This document shows positions 52,987 to 62,138 of a stretch of 64,000 nucleotides of DNA, piece by piece; the first letter of the stretch is position 1, and every line of letters starts with the position of its first letter. This DNA comes from Clostridium cavendishii DSM 21758 (lineage in GTDB: Bacteria; Bacillota; Clostridia; Clostridiales; Clostridiaceae). A model generated the notes under the pieces. The model saw only the letters and a program-made list of their open reading frames with translations. It was not told where the DNA came from and did not search any database. Both the position numbers and the translations under genes were made by a program. Where the stretch lies: positions 1 to 64,000 of the forward strand of contig NZ_FQZB01000006.1 of assembly GCF_900141845.1 (NCBI RefSeq). The letters run 5' to 3'.

Positions 52987-53913
52987 CTAATTAGTAAAAT
53001 GCTCTGTTCCATATAAATTAAAAGCTTTTCCTTTAACTTGTCCATCTCTGATTATTGTCTTTTCAGCTCTAACTATTCCTATACCTGTTTTCCTAGCCTC
53101 TGAACTAAGCATGTCTTCTCTATGAGGAGGTGAATTCCTCCATTGTTCAAATATTTGTTTAGCTGTAGATTTTTCTGTTTCAAGTCTACTTAATATATTC
53201 TCAGAATAGTAACTGGCATCAACACCAAAAACATTTCTCATTAGATACATACAATCCTTATTTCCATATTGAGGATTACTATGAGCAAAATAATCTAATT
53301 GTAACATTGAATTTGATTTATATCTTGCAGACTCCCTTAATGTTGAACTTAAAGCTAATGGAGCTAATCCATTCTTAGTTCTGAATTCATTAACTAATGC
53401 TAAAACTTCATTCTCTAATTCATTATCATATGTATATTGATAATTATTGGCCAATAGTTCCATTTTAACTCTTTCTATTTCTGCTTTTGTTTCTGCTTGT
53501 TTTGGAGTTTCTTCTACTGTAGCTTTATGTGAAGATTCTATATTTTTCTTAGTCACAGAATTTGAATTACTTATAGAATCATTCACTAAATCTTTTTTAC
53601 TGACTTCATCATTCTTATTTTCATTAATTGCTTTTTGTGTAGGATTCCCTTTATCTTTTACTTGTTCTGTTTTATCTAGCTCTCTAACCTTATCTTCTTT
53701 TTTTACTTTTTCACCCTCCGCATCAATTTTATTAGCTTCTAATACCTCATTACTTTCCTTTTCTATAGAAACTTTTTCTTGCTTATGGTTCACTGAATTA
53801 TTAGTTATACTATTATAAATAATAATTCCGCTCACAATAATTAATATTATTACTATACTAATTATCGTCACCTTTATTTTTTCTTTTTTAATCTTATTAA
53901 ATATTTCATTCAC
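52987..53913 (-). CDS. CAP/SCP-domain extracellular protein (YkwD-like)
   Basis: A 308-residue protein: short cytoplasmic start, one membrane helix (about 14-34), a charged low-complexity linker of about 110 residues (Lys/Glu/Asn), and a C-terminal CAP domain. The CAP domain has LVNEFRTKNGLAPLALSSTL, YFAHSNP, YYSENILSR and EQWRNSPPHREDML, with the His and Glu of the cavity. Bacterial CAP proteins are extracellular and of poorly known role. I prefer the GTG at 53913, nine bases after GGGAGG; the longer frame adds 38 residues without a ribosome site. Confidence 0.85.
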   Translation of the reverse strand: MNEIFNKIKKEKIKVTIISIVIILIIVSGIIIYNSITNNSVNHKQEKVSIEKESNEVLEANKIDAEGEKVKKEDKVRELDKTEQVKDKGNPTQKAINENKNDEVSKKDLVNDSISNSNSVTKKNIESSHKATVEETPKQAETKAEIERVKMELLANNYQYTYDNELENEVLALVNEFRTKNGLAPLALSSTLRESARYKSNSMLQLDYFAHSNPQYGNKDCMYLMRNVFGVDASYYSENILSRLETEKSTAKQIFEQWRNSPPHREDMLSSEARKTGIGIVRAEKTIIRDGQVKGKAFNLYGTEHFTN

Positions 53914-54030
53914 TTTTAAATACCTCCCAATTGTAATTTTATTAATTATAGGAATATTTATCAAGTATAATTTGATAAATATTTGTTTATTCTTAATAAA
54001 ACATGAATAACTTGAAATTATATACAAAAA

Positions 54031-54053
54031 AACTAGGGTACAAGACCCTAGTT
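54031..54053 (-). terminator. Terminator of the first transglutaminase-like gene
   Basis: AACTAGGGT pairs with ACCCTAGTT around a 5-base loop, followed on the minus strand by seven Ts. Confidence 0.85.
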
Positions 54054-54066
54054 AAAATTAATATCA

Positions 54067-55305
54067 TTATTTAATTGCTTCTGCATTAAAGGCTTTTCCT
54101 ATACGTGCACTTTCTATCTTCCCTTTATTAATAACAGATAAATATACTTTTCCACCATTTGCACCTAATTGCGAAATGTTAACATTTACTTCTTTAGCTC
54201 CATTAGTAACTACGGCTTGTCCCAAAACTTTAGCTGTTACTGAGCCATCAGAAAATACCTTTACAGTATCACCTGCATTTAAACCAGAAACATTTATTTT
54301 ATCTGAAGTCCCTTTATTATTAGTTATTGTTATATTATTTAAGCTAGGTGCTTTTGATTCGTTCATTCTTGAGGATTTCAAAATATCTAAATCATTTGTA
54401 GTATATGGAGTAACACATTCATATCCTACATACTTTGATTTATCCCAGCTATGTTTACGTACTGAATCACTTATTTGAGCGTCTTCTAAATTAAAATAAT
54501 CATATCTTATTCTTCCTTGTACATCTGGGACTGGATCATTCCACGTTGTATCTAAATGATACCAAGCACCATTTATTTTTACTAAATTCCAAGCATGAGT
54601 ATTTCCATTAGCTGTTCCAGATATAATTCTTACTTGAAATCCTGCCTCTTTTAACATCTTATACGCTAATAGTGCATAACCTTGGCAAACAGTTTTATTT
54701 GGAGCTACTAAAGCTGCATAAGCTGAATGATGTGCTAAACTAGTATCATAAGCTACATGAGTTACTATATAATTATTTATAGCCTTTTCTTTCTGCTCAT
54801 CGGTCATTCCAGGCTTTATTATACTTTTTATTATTTCCTTTACCTTTGTATCAACAACTTTAGACTGCTCTTTTGTTTCTATATAAGTAAATTTAATAGT
54901 TATATCTCCTATAGTATTATAACTATAATTATAACTACTCATAGTATATCTTGCATAATCATTCTTCGGATTCTCTAATACATCATTTATACATTTATTT
55001 ATAGTAGCCTTCCAATCAGTTATATCCCTTCCTGTATATTTTAACGATACTGAGGTATTTTGATTCGTTAAACAACTTTCTATTTGATTCTTTAATTCAT
55101 TTACATTAGATACTGATATGTTTGTCCCATAATATAATTTAATTCCACTTGTTACAGTATTACTTGATACTGCTCCATTTTGCAAATTAGTATTTACTTT
55201 TTGAACAACTGCGGTACTTGCAAAAGCATCTATAGGCATGTTAATAGTTAATGCTACTGAAATTATTGCTATTCCAATTAATTTATTTATTACTTTTCTA
55301 TTCAT
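54067..55305 (-). CDS. Secreted transglutaminase-like protein with one 93-residue-type domain
   Basis: A 412-residue secreted protein. Signal peptide 1-30 (AFAS cleavage region), a helical pre-domain with GMTDEQKEKAINNYIV, then a transglutaminase-like fold with Cys207 (KTVCQGYA), His237 (NTHAWNLV) and Asp252 (YHLDTTWNDP). The C-terminal 90 residues (NNITITNNKGTSDKINVSG, then AGDTVKVFSDG and VYLSVINKGKIES) are a divergent single copy of the domain repeated in the two proteins upstream. It may be a peptidase or cross-linker acting at the cell wall. No LPxTG or choline/SLH motif is seen. GGGGGTTTGAGG precedes ATG. Confidence 0.85.
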   Translation of the reverse strand: MNRKVINKLIGIAIISVALTINMPIDAFASTAVVQKVNTNLQNGAVSSNTVTSGIKLYYGTNISVSNVNELKNQIESCLTNQNTSVSLKYTGRDITDWKATINKCINDVLENPKNDYARYTMSSYNYSYNTIGDITIKFTYIETKEQSKVVDTKVKEIIKSIIKPGMTDEQKEKAINNYIVTHVAYDTSLAHHSAYAALVAPNKTVCQGYALLAYKMLKEAGFQVRIISGTANGNTHAWNLVKINGAWYHLDTTWNDPVPDVQGRIRYDYFNLEDAQISDSVRKHSWDKSKYVGYECVTPYTTNDLDILKSSRMNESKAPSLNNITITNNKGTSDKINVSGLNAGDTVKVFSDGSVTAKVLGQAVVTNGAKEVNVNISQLGANGGKVYLSVINKGKIESARIGKAFNAEAIK

Positions 55306-55480
55306 AACCTCAAACCCCCATAGAAAATATTTATTATTAGTTAAAATTATAATTAAATAAATTTCTCATCAAGTTATTCGACATTTATTTATCGTATTTT
55401 TTTAAAAAACTTTAATGACAATAAAAAACAATAAATTTTTTATTGATTTTTTTACATTTCTTCCTTGCTTAAACATAAAT

Positions 55481-55513
55481 AATTCCTTCCTACGAAATTC
55501 GTAAGAAGGAATT
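55481..55513 (-). terminator. Terminator of the glucosaminidase gene
   Basis: AATTCCTTC-TACG pairs with CGTA-GAAGGAATT with one mismatch. It resembles the terminator at 45164-45198. Confidence 0.75.
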
Positions 55514-55523
55514 ATTTTAAAAT

Positions 55524-57626
55524 TTATTGAATGAATTTAGGCACTTCATAATAAAATATAGAACTTTTCATTTTAATTATAATATTTTTCATTATTTGAG
55601 ATTGCTTATAAGCCCATCCTATATCTGTAGCATATTCATGAGCATATAAAGCACTTGGATTTTTAGATAAAGTCGTTAAATCCCATCTCATCTTATATAA
55701 TGTATTTTGATTATAAGTTGTATTATTTATATAACCACTAGATATATATTTAGCTCCTCCAATGATAGCTTGTTCTACTGTAAACCAACCTTGAGCATAA
55801 GCTTTTTCTGAGCCCCATAAATCTGGATTAGAATCATAAGCTCCATAACCATAAACATTATATACAGTAACAGTTTTATTCAAAGATACCACTTTAGAAT
55901 TTATATCACCAAACGATTCATGTATTGAATTAAGTGAAATTCCTGTTGCTAATTTTGAAGTACCATTTCCTGTTTCTAAAAATGAATGAGCCACTAAATA
56001 CACAGGATTAACATTATATAATTTTCCTGCATCTAAGAAGGCTTGTCCTTTTCCTTCTAAAACACCCTTTCCTACTAATACAGAGTTTAAATCTTGAGCT
56101 GTAATTCCATCCATGTAATTTAATTTTAAGAACTGGTTTATTCCAATATCATTTATAAAGTTATTAGGATTTAAATAATAACTAACTTGATCTTTAGTGG
56201 CATCAATCCAAAGTCCATCATTCCATACTTGAGCTTTGGTAGCTAAATTCATTTGACTATTTAAAAATCCATTAAACGTTAAATTTGTATCAAAATAATT
56301 TATTTTAATATTTGTTCCCATAGGATTTCCTAATATATTTGCTTCTACCATGTCACTTTCTTTTAGAGTATCACTTTTAACTGATACAAGTACCTTTAAT
56401 GCTGATTCATCAAGCTGCTTAGTTAAAGCTACAGCTAAATCTCCTGCTTTTGTTGCTGTTCCTCTTCCCAATACTGTTTTCCCATCTAATGCATATATTG
56501 TAACTGTATCCTTTGCCTTTAAGTTTTTGAATATTACTACATCTGCTTTTCCTACATTATTATATATTGTTACATTTGTTGGATCTAATTTTGCTGTTAC
56601 TTCTTCTACAATATATTTTACTTCTAATTTAGCACTTTCTTTTTGATTTTCACTTTTAACTGATACAAGTGCCTTTAATACTGATTCATCAATCTGCTTT
56701 GCTAAAGCTACAGCTAAATCTCCTGCTTTTGCTGCTGTTCCTCTTCCTAATACAGTATTTCCATCTGCTGAGTATATTGTAACTACATCTTTTGCCTTTA
56801 ATCCCTTAAATATTGCTACATCTGCTTTGCTTGAGTTATCATATATCATTACTTTTGATATATCTAGATTACTACTTACTGATTCTGTATTGTAATTCAC
56901 TTCTAATTTTTGACTTTCATTTTGGTTTTCACTCTTAACTGATACAAGTACCTTTGTTGTTGATTCGTCTAACTGCTTAGTTAAAGCTACAGCTAAATTT
57001 CCAGCATTTGCTACTGTTCCTCTTCCTAATACTGTTTTCCCATCTAATGCATATATTGTGACTATATCTTTTGCCTTTAAGTCTTTAAATATTACTACAT
57101 CTGCTTTTCCTACATTATTATATACTACTGCTTTTGATGCATCTAATTTAGCAGTTATACCCTCTAAACTATAATTAACTCCCAATTTTTCACTTTCATT
57201 TTGGTTTTCACTCTTAACTGATACAAGTACCTTTGTTGTTAATTCATTAAGCTGTCTCATTAAAGCTACAGCTAAATTTCCAGCATTTGCCGCTATTCCT
57301 CTCCCTAATACTGTTTTCCCATCTAATGCATATATTGTGACTATATCTTTTGCCTTTAAGTCTTTGAATATTACTACATCTGCTTTTCCTACATTATTAT
57401 ATACTGTTACTTTTGATGTATCTAATTTTGTTTGTATACTGCTTAAAGCATTATATGTCCTTATTTCAGTTGTACCTGTCTTACTTACTGGAGTACCACT
57501 TTGTAAATTAGTACTTACATTTTGAACAATATTAGTACTTGCAAACGCTTCTACTGGTATATTTAAAGATAAAGCAATTGAAAATATTGTTATAGCTATT
57601 ATTTTTTTGATTTTTCTTCTGTTCAT
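55524..57626 (-). CDS. Secreted GH73 N-acetylglucosaminidase with four 93-residue repeats
   Basis: A 700-residue secreted cell-wall hydrolase. Signal peptide 1-30, then four repeats beginning near 67, 160, 253 and 346, exactly 93 residues apart (VTVYNNVGKADVVIFKDL core). A C-terminal glucosaminidase domain (about 480-700) of GH73/LytB type follows, with Glu551 in LVAHSFLETGNG as catalytic acid and VYGYGAYDSNP and AYAQGWFTVEQAI as later motifs. It should cleave peptidoglycan glycan strands. The repeats probably bind the cell wall or another surface polymer. GGGGTGGG precedes ATG. Confidence 0.88.
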   Translation of the reverse strand: MNRRKIKKIIAITIFSIALSLNIPVEAFASTNIVQNVSTNLQSGTPVSKTGTTEIRTYNALSSIQTKLDTSKVTVYNNVGKADVVIFKDLKAKDIVTIYALDGKTVLGRGIAANAGNLAVALMRQLNELTTKVLVSVKSENQNESEKLGVNYSLEGITAKLDASKAVVYNNVGKADVVIFKDLKAKDIVTIYALDGKTVLGRGTVANAGNLAVALTKQLDESTTKVLVSVKSENQNESQKLEVNYNTESVSSNLDISKVMIYDNSSKADVAIFKGLKAKDVVTIYSADGNTVLGRGTAAKAGDLAVALAKQIDESVLKALVSVKSENQKESAKLEVKYIVEEVTAKLDPTNVTIYNNVGKADVVIFKNLKAKDTVTIYALDGKTVLGRGTATKAGDLAVALTKQLDESALKVLVSVKSDTLKESDMVEANILGNPMGTNIKINYFDTNLTFNGFLNSQMNLATKAQVWNDGLWIDATKDQVSYYLNPNNFINDIGINQFLKLNYMDGITAQDLNSVLVGKGVLEGKGQAFLDAGKLYNVNPVYLVAHSFLETGNGTSKLATGISLNSIHESFGDINSKVVSLNKTVTVYNVYGYGAYDSNPDLWGSEKAYAQGWFTVEQAIIGGAKYISSGYINNTTYNQNTLYKMRWDLTTLSKNPSALYAHEYATDIGWAYKQSQIMKNIIIKMKSSIFYYEVPKFIQ
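56337..57431 (-). repeat. Four tandem 279-bp repeats in the glucosaminidase gene
   Basis: Each unit encodes about 93 residues around VxVYNNVGKADVVIFKxL and DGKTVLGRGTA. Units 1 and 2 are very alike; 3 and 4 have diverged. The unit family is shared with the gene at 58098. Confidence 0.85.
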
Positions 57627-57972
57627 TTACCCACCCCATGTATAAATTTCACTAAATTTATAGTATTACTATTTGATTCTTTTTTGTATATTTAATTATC
57701 TTATTTTTAACAATATTTCATTTAGAAAAATTCCGAAAATCTCTCTTTTAATATTTTCGACTTTTTTATTCATAACTTTATAATTTTTTAAAGGAACATT
57801 TAACCACATTTAACATTTCTGTTTGTGTATTAACTTTTTATTTATTTTTTGTATTTTATTAACTTTAAAAGATTTAATTAAAGTTAATAAGTTAATATAT
57901 ATTTTTATATTATTTAAGCCTATTATATTAAGTAAAATTACAAATATATTTGCTACTAAATTAAAAAAATAA
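57627..57972. other. Intergenic region upstream of the glucosaminidase gene
   Basis: About 345 very AT-rich bases. I see no coding remnant or clear promoter; the leader of the glucosaminidase gene must lie here. Confidence 0.3.
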
Positions 57973-58033
57973 AAAATCACCTTTTATTTAATGTAAGTTA
58001 AAATTACATTAATACTTTTTAAAAGGTGATTTT
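57973..58033 (-). terminator. Terminator of the second transglutaminase-like gene
   Basis: AAAATCACCTTTT pairs with AAAAGGTGATTTT and the inner TAATGTAA with TTACATTA, followed on the minus strand by T-rich sequence. Confidence 0.75.
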
Positions 58034-58097
58034 CTATTTAGTAAATCCTAGCTTGAAATATAGTTTGAATTTTTATACCATTTTATCTTATATCATA

Positions 58098-60149
58098 TCA
58101 CTTATAAGATACTTGTACTTTATCACTTTCTTTTTGATTATCGCTTTTAACTGATACAAGTACTTTTAATACTGATTCATCAAGATTTTTTGTTAATGCT
58201 ATAGCTAAATCTCCAGCTTTTGCTGCTGTTCCTCTTCCTAATACAGTATTTCCATCTGCTGAATATACTGTAACTATATCCTTTACCTTTAAGTTTTTGA
58301 ATATTACTACATCTGATTTTCCTATATTATTATATACTGTTACATTGGCTGGATTTAATTTTGCTGTTAACCCTTCTGGATTATAATTTACTTCTATTTT
58401 GTCACTCTCTTTTTGATTATCACTTTTAACTGACACAAGTACTTTTAATGCTGATTCATCTAATTGTTTTATTAATCCTACAGCTAATCCTCCAGCACTC
58501 GATGCTGTTCCTCTTCCTAATACAGTATTTCCATCTGCTGAGTATATTGTAACTACATCTTTTGCTTTTAGATTTTTGAATATTACTACATCTGTTCTTC
58601 CTATATTATTATATACTGTTACATTCGTTGGGCTTAACTTTGCTGTTAACCCTTCTGGATTATAACTTACTTGTATTTTATCACTCTCTTTTTGATTATC
58701 ACTTTTAACTGATACAAGTACTTTTAATGCTGATTCATCTAATTGTTTTATTAATCCTACAGCTAATCCTCCAGCACTCGATGCTGTTCCTCTTCCTAAT
58801 ACAGTATTTCCATCTGCTGAGTATATTGTAACTACATCTTTTGCTTTTAGATTTTTGAATATTACTACATCTGTTCTTCCTATATTATTATATACTGTTA
58901 CATTCGTTGAGCTTAACTTTGCTGTTAACGCTTCTGGACTATAACTTACTTGTATTTTATCACTCTCTTTTAGAGTATCACTTTTAACTGATACAAGTAC
59001 TTTTAATGTTGATTCATCTAATTGTTTTATTAACCCTACAGCTAATCCTCCAGCACTCGATGCTGTTCCTCTTCCTAATACAGTATTTCCATCTGCTGAG
59101 TATATTGTAACTACATCTTTTGCTTTCAAATTTTTGAATATCACCACATCTGATTTTCCTATATTGTTATATACTGTTACATTATTTAATTCTAATATCG
59201 GAGTTTGAACCATTTTTTCCATATTCAAGATATCACTATCACTAGTTACATAGGGTTTACTTGATTCATAACCAACATATTGGGTTTTGTCCCAATTATG
59301 GTCATAAGCTAACATTTGATCATCATCCAAATTGAAGAACTCATATCTTACTCTTCCTGGAACATCTGGAATAGGATCATTCCAAGTCATATCTAAGTGA
59401 TACCAGCTACCATTAACTTTTACAAGATTCCATGCATGTGGTTCTCCACCACCAGTTCCTGATATAATTCTAGCTTGAAGCCCTGCTGCTATTAACATTT
59501 TATATCCTAATAAAGCATATCCCTGACATACAGTTTTATATGGAGTTACTAGTGCCGCATAAGCTGAATGCTGTACTAAACTAGTATCATATGCAACATG
59601 GGATACAACATAATCATTTACTGCCTTTTCTTTTTGTTCATCTGTCATACCTGGAGTTATTATATTTTGTACTGTTTGATTAACATAACTATTAACAAAA
59701 CTAGATTGAGCCGCAGTTTCTATATAAGTAAAATTAATAGTTATATCACCTATAGTATTATAACTATAACTATATCCACTAATTGTATAAGCCGCATAAT
59801 CATTACCTGGTTTTCCTAAAACAGTTTCAATACTTCCACTTATAGCAGATACCCAATTTGTCACATCTCCCCCCGTATAAACTAAAGATATAGATGTGTT
59901 TTTATTTGTTATACAAATTTGAATCTGATTCTGCAAGTCACTTAAATTAGATACTTGCATAGTATTTGAATAATTATATAATTTTAATTCATTTGTAATA
60001 GTATGACTTACTGGAACTCCATTTTGTAAATTTGTATTTACTTTTTGAACAATGATGCTATCAGCAACTCCTTCAATTGGGGTATTTAAAAAGAACATAA
60101 TTGAAAATACCATTACAGCCAATATTCTTGTAAATTTTTTTCTATTCAT
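58098..60149 (-). CDS. Secreted transglutaminase-like protein with four 93-residue repeats
   Basis: A 683-residue secreted protein. Signal peptide 1-30, then a pre-domain and transglutaminase-like domain closely resembling the 412-residue protein: Cys208 (KTVCQGYALL), His238 (EPHAWNLV), Asp253 (YHLDMTWNDP). Four repeats begin near residues 324, 417, 510 and 603, each 93 residues (VTVYNNIGKSDVVIFKNL, SADGNTVLGRGTA, LKVLVSVKSD) and run to the C-terminus. No sorting signal is visible, so retention at the wall must depend on the repeats. Likely role: processing or cross-linking of wall peptides or surface proteins. AGGGAGATG precedes ATG. Confidence 0.87.
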   Translation of the reverse strand: MNRKKFTRILAVMVFSIMFFLNTPIEGVADSIIVQKVNTNLQNGVPVSHTITNELKLYNYSNTMQVSNLSDLQNQIQICITNKNTSISLVYTGGDVTNWVSAISGSIETVLGKPGNDYAAYTISGYSYSYNTIGDITINFTYIETAAQSSFVNSYVNQTVQNIITPGMTDEQKEKAVNDYVVSHVAYDTSLVQHSAYAALVTPYKTVCQGYALLGYKMLIAAGLQARIISGTGGGEPHAWNLVKVNGSWYHLDMTWNDPIPDVPGRVRYEFFNLDDDQMLAYDHNWDKTQYVGYESSKPYVTSDSDILNMEKMVQTPILELNNVTVYNNIGKSDVVIFKNLKAKDVVTIYSADGNTVLGRGTASSAGGLAVGLIKQLDESTLKVLVSVKSDTLKESDKIQVSYSPEALTAKLSSTNVTVYNNIGRTDVVIFKNLKAKDVVTIYSADGNTVLGRGTASSAGGLAVGLIKQLDESALKVLVSVKSDNQKESDKIQVSYNPEGLTAKLSPTNVTVYNNIGRTDVVIFKNLKAKDVVTIYSADGNTVLGRGTASSAGGLAVGLIKQLDESALKVLVSVKSDNQKESDKIEVNYNPEGLTAKLNPANVTVYNNIGKSDVVIFKNLKVKDIVTVYSADGNTVLGRGTAAKAGDLAIALTKNLDESVLKVLVSVKSDNQKESDKVQVSYK
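58101..59195 (-). repeat. Four near-identical 279-bp tandem repeats
   Basis: Adjacent units differ by only a few bases over long stretches, for example the blocks around 58424-58700 and 58703-58979. Such high identity points to recent expansion or gene conversion, and copy number could vary between strains. Confidence 0.9.
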
Positions 60150-60305
60150 TTAGTCATCTCCCTATAAAATTAGGTTTCTTCTTAAGTTAATATTTTTTAT
60201 CCCTAATTGTCTTTTGATATTTAATTATGATATTTTTTTAGAAATATTTTAATGTTATAAAAGCATTTTTGTTTAAATGGCTTCTCACCCCCCCTTATTA
60301 CAAAT

Positions 60306-60480
60306 TTACATAGTATCTACTTTGTATAATATAACTGTATTACCTGAGTTTATCTCTTTTACAACACTTGTATCTCTTATACAAAAATAATTATTTGTAA
60401 CTGTAGAATTAGCTTAATTCATAGCTGATGCTTATATATACGTAAAAGCTGAGATTGTTATTGTTTATGAAATCAAATCA
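60306..60480 (-). pseudogene. Possible relic of a secreted-protein gene
   Basis: In the 577-base gap the minus strand reads ITISAFTYI-stop-ASAMN-stop-ANSTVTNNYFCIRDTS and on to a TAA at 60306. In-frame stops are TAA where CAA (Gln) would fit. The beginning resembles a signal peptide and the rest the start of an SH3b-like domain. The rest of the gap shows nothing. Confidence 0.35.
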
Positions 60481-60708
60481 TTATAATAATTAAAGCTTAT
60501 AATCTTCTTCTACTTATTTTAAATGCCTCTTTGAAATACGTTTTATTTTTATTTTCGACATTTTTTTCACTTTCTTCATTACTTATTTTAATAAAATTAA
60601 ATTAAATTTTATTTTCCAAAAATATTATTAATTATATTTTTTTCATAATAAATTATATTTTTTTTATAGAAATTAAAGATCATATTATATTAGATAAAAA
60701 GTCATAAA

Positions 60709-60732
60709 AAATAGGGACTTTCGTCCCTATTT
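60709..60732 (-). terminator. Terminator overlapping a stop codon
   Basis: AAATAGGGAC pairs with GTCCCTATTT around TTTC, and the stop codon of the 100-residue membrane protein gene (60727-60729) lies in the stem. T-rich on the minus strand. Confidence 0.8.
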
Positions 60733-61029
60733 CTTACCAAATATCTTAAATAAAGCATATAAAACTACAAATATTATTAATATATGTATTAAAAATGATA
60801 AATTATATGTAAATCTGTTAAATCCCCAAGCAAACCTAAACTTCATAATAGCTAATTGAAAACTCAATCTTTTAAATATATACCATACTAATATTAATAC
60901 AATAGAAATTACACTAGCCTTAACCCCTGCCTTTGACTTCTTTATTACAAAATATATAGTCATTGCTACTAGCAATGCAATAACAAAAGTAATAAAACTT
61001 GAACTATAGCTATAATACAAAATCTTCAC
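60727..61029 (-). CDS. Small three-helix membrane protein
   Basis: A 100-residue protein with three hydrophobic helices (about 10-30, 37-55, 75-97) and basic loops (KKSKAG, FGKK end). I do not recognise the family. It uses a GTG start with GGGAG upstream. It lies 67 bp after the deformylase gene on the same strand, so cotranscription is possible, and its terminator overlaps its stop codon. Confidence 0.65.
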   Translation of the reverse strand: MKILYYSYSSSFITFVIALLVAMTIYFVIKKSKAGVKASVISIVLILVWYIFKRLSFQLAIMKFRFAWGFNRFTYNLSFLIHILIIFVVLYALFKIFGKK

Positions 61030-61096
61030 CTACTCCCTTTATAATTTTTATTATAAACTATAAATATTTAATCTCTTTAAATAAATATATATATAT

Positions 61097-61549
61097 TTAT
61101 TTAACATATTCAGTAACTAAATCAGTGAATAACATTCCTTCTAGATGATCTATTTCATGGCAAAAACATTTCGCAAGTTCTCCTTTAGCATTTAATATCA
61201 TTTCTTCTCCATTTTCATTTAAAGCTTGAACTACAACTTTCTCAGGTCTTATTAATTTCCCCCATACATTAGGTATACTTAAGCATCCTTCTACAACTTC
61301 CTGCTTTCCCTCTTCTTTAAGTATTCTTGGATTAACTAATTTTATAAGTCCCTCTCCCATATCTATTACTACTAATTTTTTTAATATGCCTATTTGGGGC
61401 GCAGCAAGTCCTGCACCATTTTCAGTGTTATACATGGTATCTGCCATATCATTTAGTATTTGCCTTACCCTATCATCCACTTCTTTTATTTCTCTACTTT
61501 TCTTTCTAAGTATTTCATCACCATAAACTCTAATTTGTCTTAATGCCAT
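61097..61549 (-). CDS. def: Peptide deformylase
   Basis: Cytosolic metallo-enzyme that removes the formyl group from the N-terminal Met of new proteins, 150 residues. All three motifs are intact: GAGLAAPQIG (45-54), EGCLSIP with Cys89, and HEIDHLEG with His131, Glu132 and His135. It is a short type 1 deformylase. It directly follows an XRE regulator gene (the two abut), an unusual setting; def is more often next to fmt or priA. It may be a second, regulated deformylase in this genome, which cannot be checked from the window. Confidence 0.95.
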   Translation of the reverse strand: MALRQIRVYGDEILRKKSREIKEVDDRVRQILNDMADTMYNTENGAGLAAPQIGILKKLVVIDMGEGLIKLVNPRILKEEGKQEVVEGCLSIPNVWGKLIRPEKVVVQALNENGEEMILNAKGELAKCFCHEIDHLEGMLFTDLVTEYVK

Positions 61550-61786
61550 TTAAATCCCTCCTTTACTTTGCTGTGACCTTGACTTTCTTTCACTTTCTTC
61601 GAAAAGAAATACCTCCTCTATAGAACAATTAAATACCTTAGCAATATCATAAGCTATCCATATTGATGGCTCATATTTTTCTGTTTCGATAGCATTGATG
61701 GCTTGCCTTGAAACACCTATAAGCTCACCTAATTGTTCCTGAGTTAATCCTTCTTTTTCCCTAAATTCTTTTAATCTATTTTTCAT
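61550..61786 (-). CDS. XRE/Cro-type HTH regulator
   Basis: A 78-residue DNA-binding protein: KNRLKEFREKEGLTQEQLGELIGVSRQAINAIETEKYEPS is a textbook HTH_3, the YozG/Xre-like short class, with a charged tail. It is first in a transcript with def. The promoter is strong, and two similar TGTAATGTYAAC half-sites flank it, so autorepression is likely. AGGAGATGAGATT precedes ATG. Confidence 0.92.
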   Translation of the reverse strand: MKNRLKEFREKEGLTQEQLGELIGVSRQAINAIETEKYEPSIWIAYDIAKVFNCSIEEVFLFEESERKSRSQQSKGGI

Positions 61787-61798
61787 AATCTCATCTCC

Positions 61799-61862
61799 TG
61801 TAATGTCAACCTTACACTATAAATATATACCTATGTCATCATAGAGTCAAGTTAACATTACA
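61799..61862. promoter_or_regulatory. Candidate XRE operators flanking the def operon promoter
   Basis: TGTAATGTCAAC on the plus strand (61799-61810) and TGTAATGTTAAC on the minus strand (61851-61862) face each other across the promoter. One lies in the leader near the ribosome site, the other just upstream of the -35. Confidence 0.5.
61822..61850 (-). promoter_or_regulatory. Promoter of the XRE-def operon
   Basis: Minus strand -35 TTGACT (61845-61850), 17-base spacer, -10 TATATT (61822-61827), start near 61815. Confidence 0.8.
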
Positions 61863-61940
61863 TATATGTTGCTTTTAAATTAATTTATAAAAAACGTGTA
61901 TAGATTATACAACTCAAATCTTTTACAATTCTCTATAAAT

Positions 61941-61972
61941 AAGAGGTGTAGCAAAATATTACTACACCTCTT
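61941..61972. terminator. Terminator downstream of the sugar-phosphate antiporter gene
   Basis: AAGAGGTGTAG pairs with CTACACCTCTT around a 10-base loop. It lies about 165 bases beyond the uhpT stop; the gap between shows only two imperfect 35-base direct repeats (about 62070-62140), one of which includes the end of the gene. Confidence 0.65.
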
Positions 61973-62138
61973 TAATATTATATGAATTTTAAAATTGGAA
62001 AATTAATTATAATTTATAAGGAAACTACTACTCATTGCATACGTATAAGTACTCTTACAGAGTAAGCTAAAATAGTCAAATTTAAATTTGGATTTTCACT
62101 TAACTTCACATAGCCAAATCTAAAATCGGGATACTCAC

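Noticed and set aside
54067..60149. CRISPR array or satellite repeat
   Set aside because: The repeats are 279 bp, in frame and translated, with no spacers, so they are protein-domain repeats.
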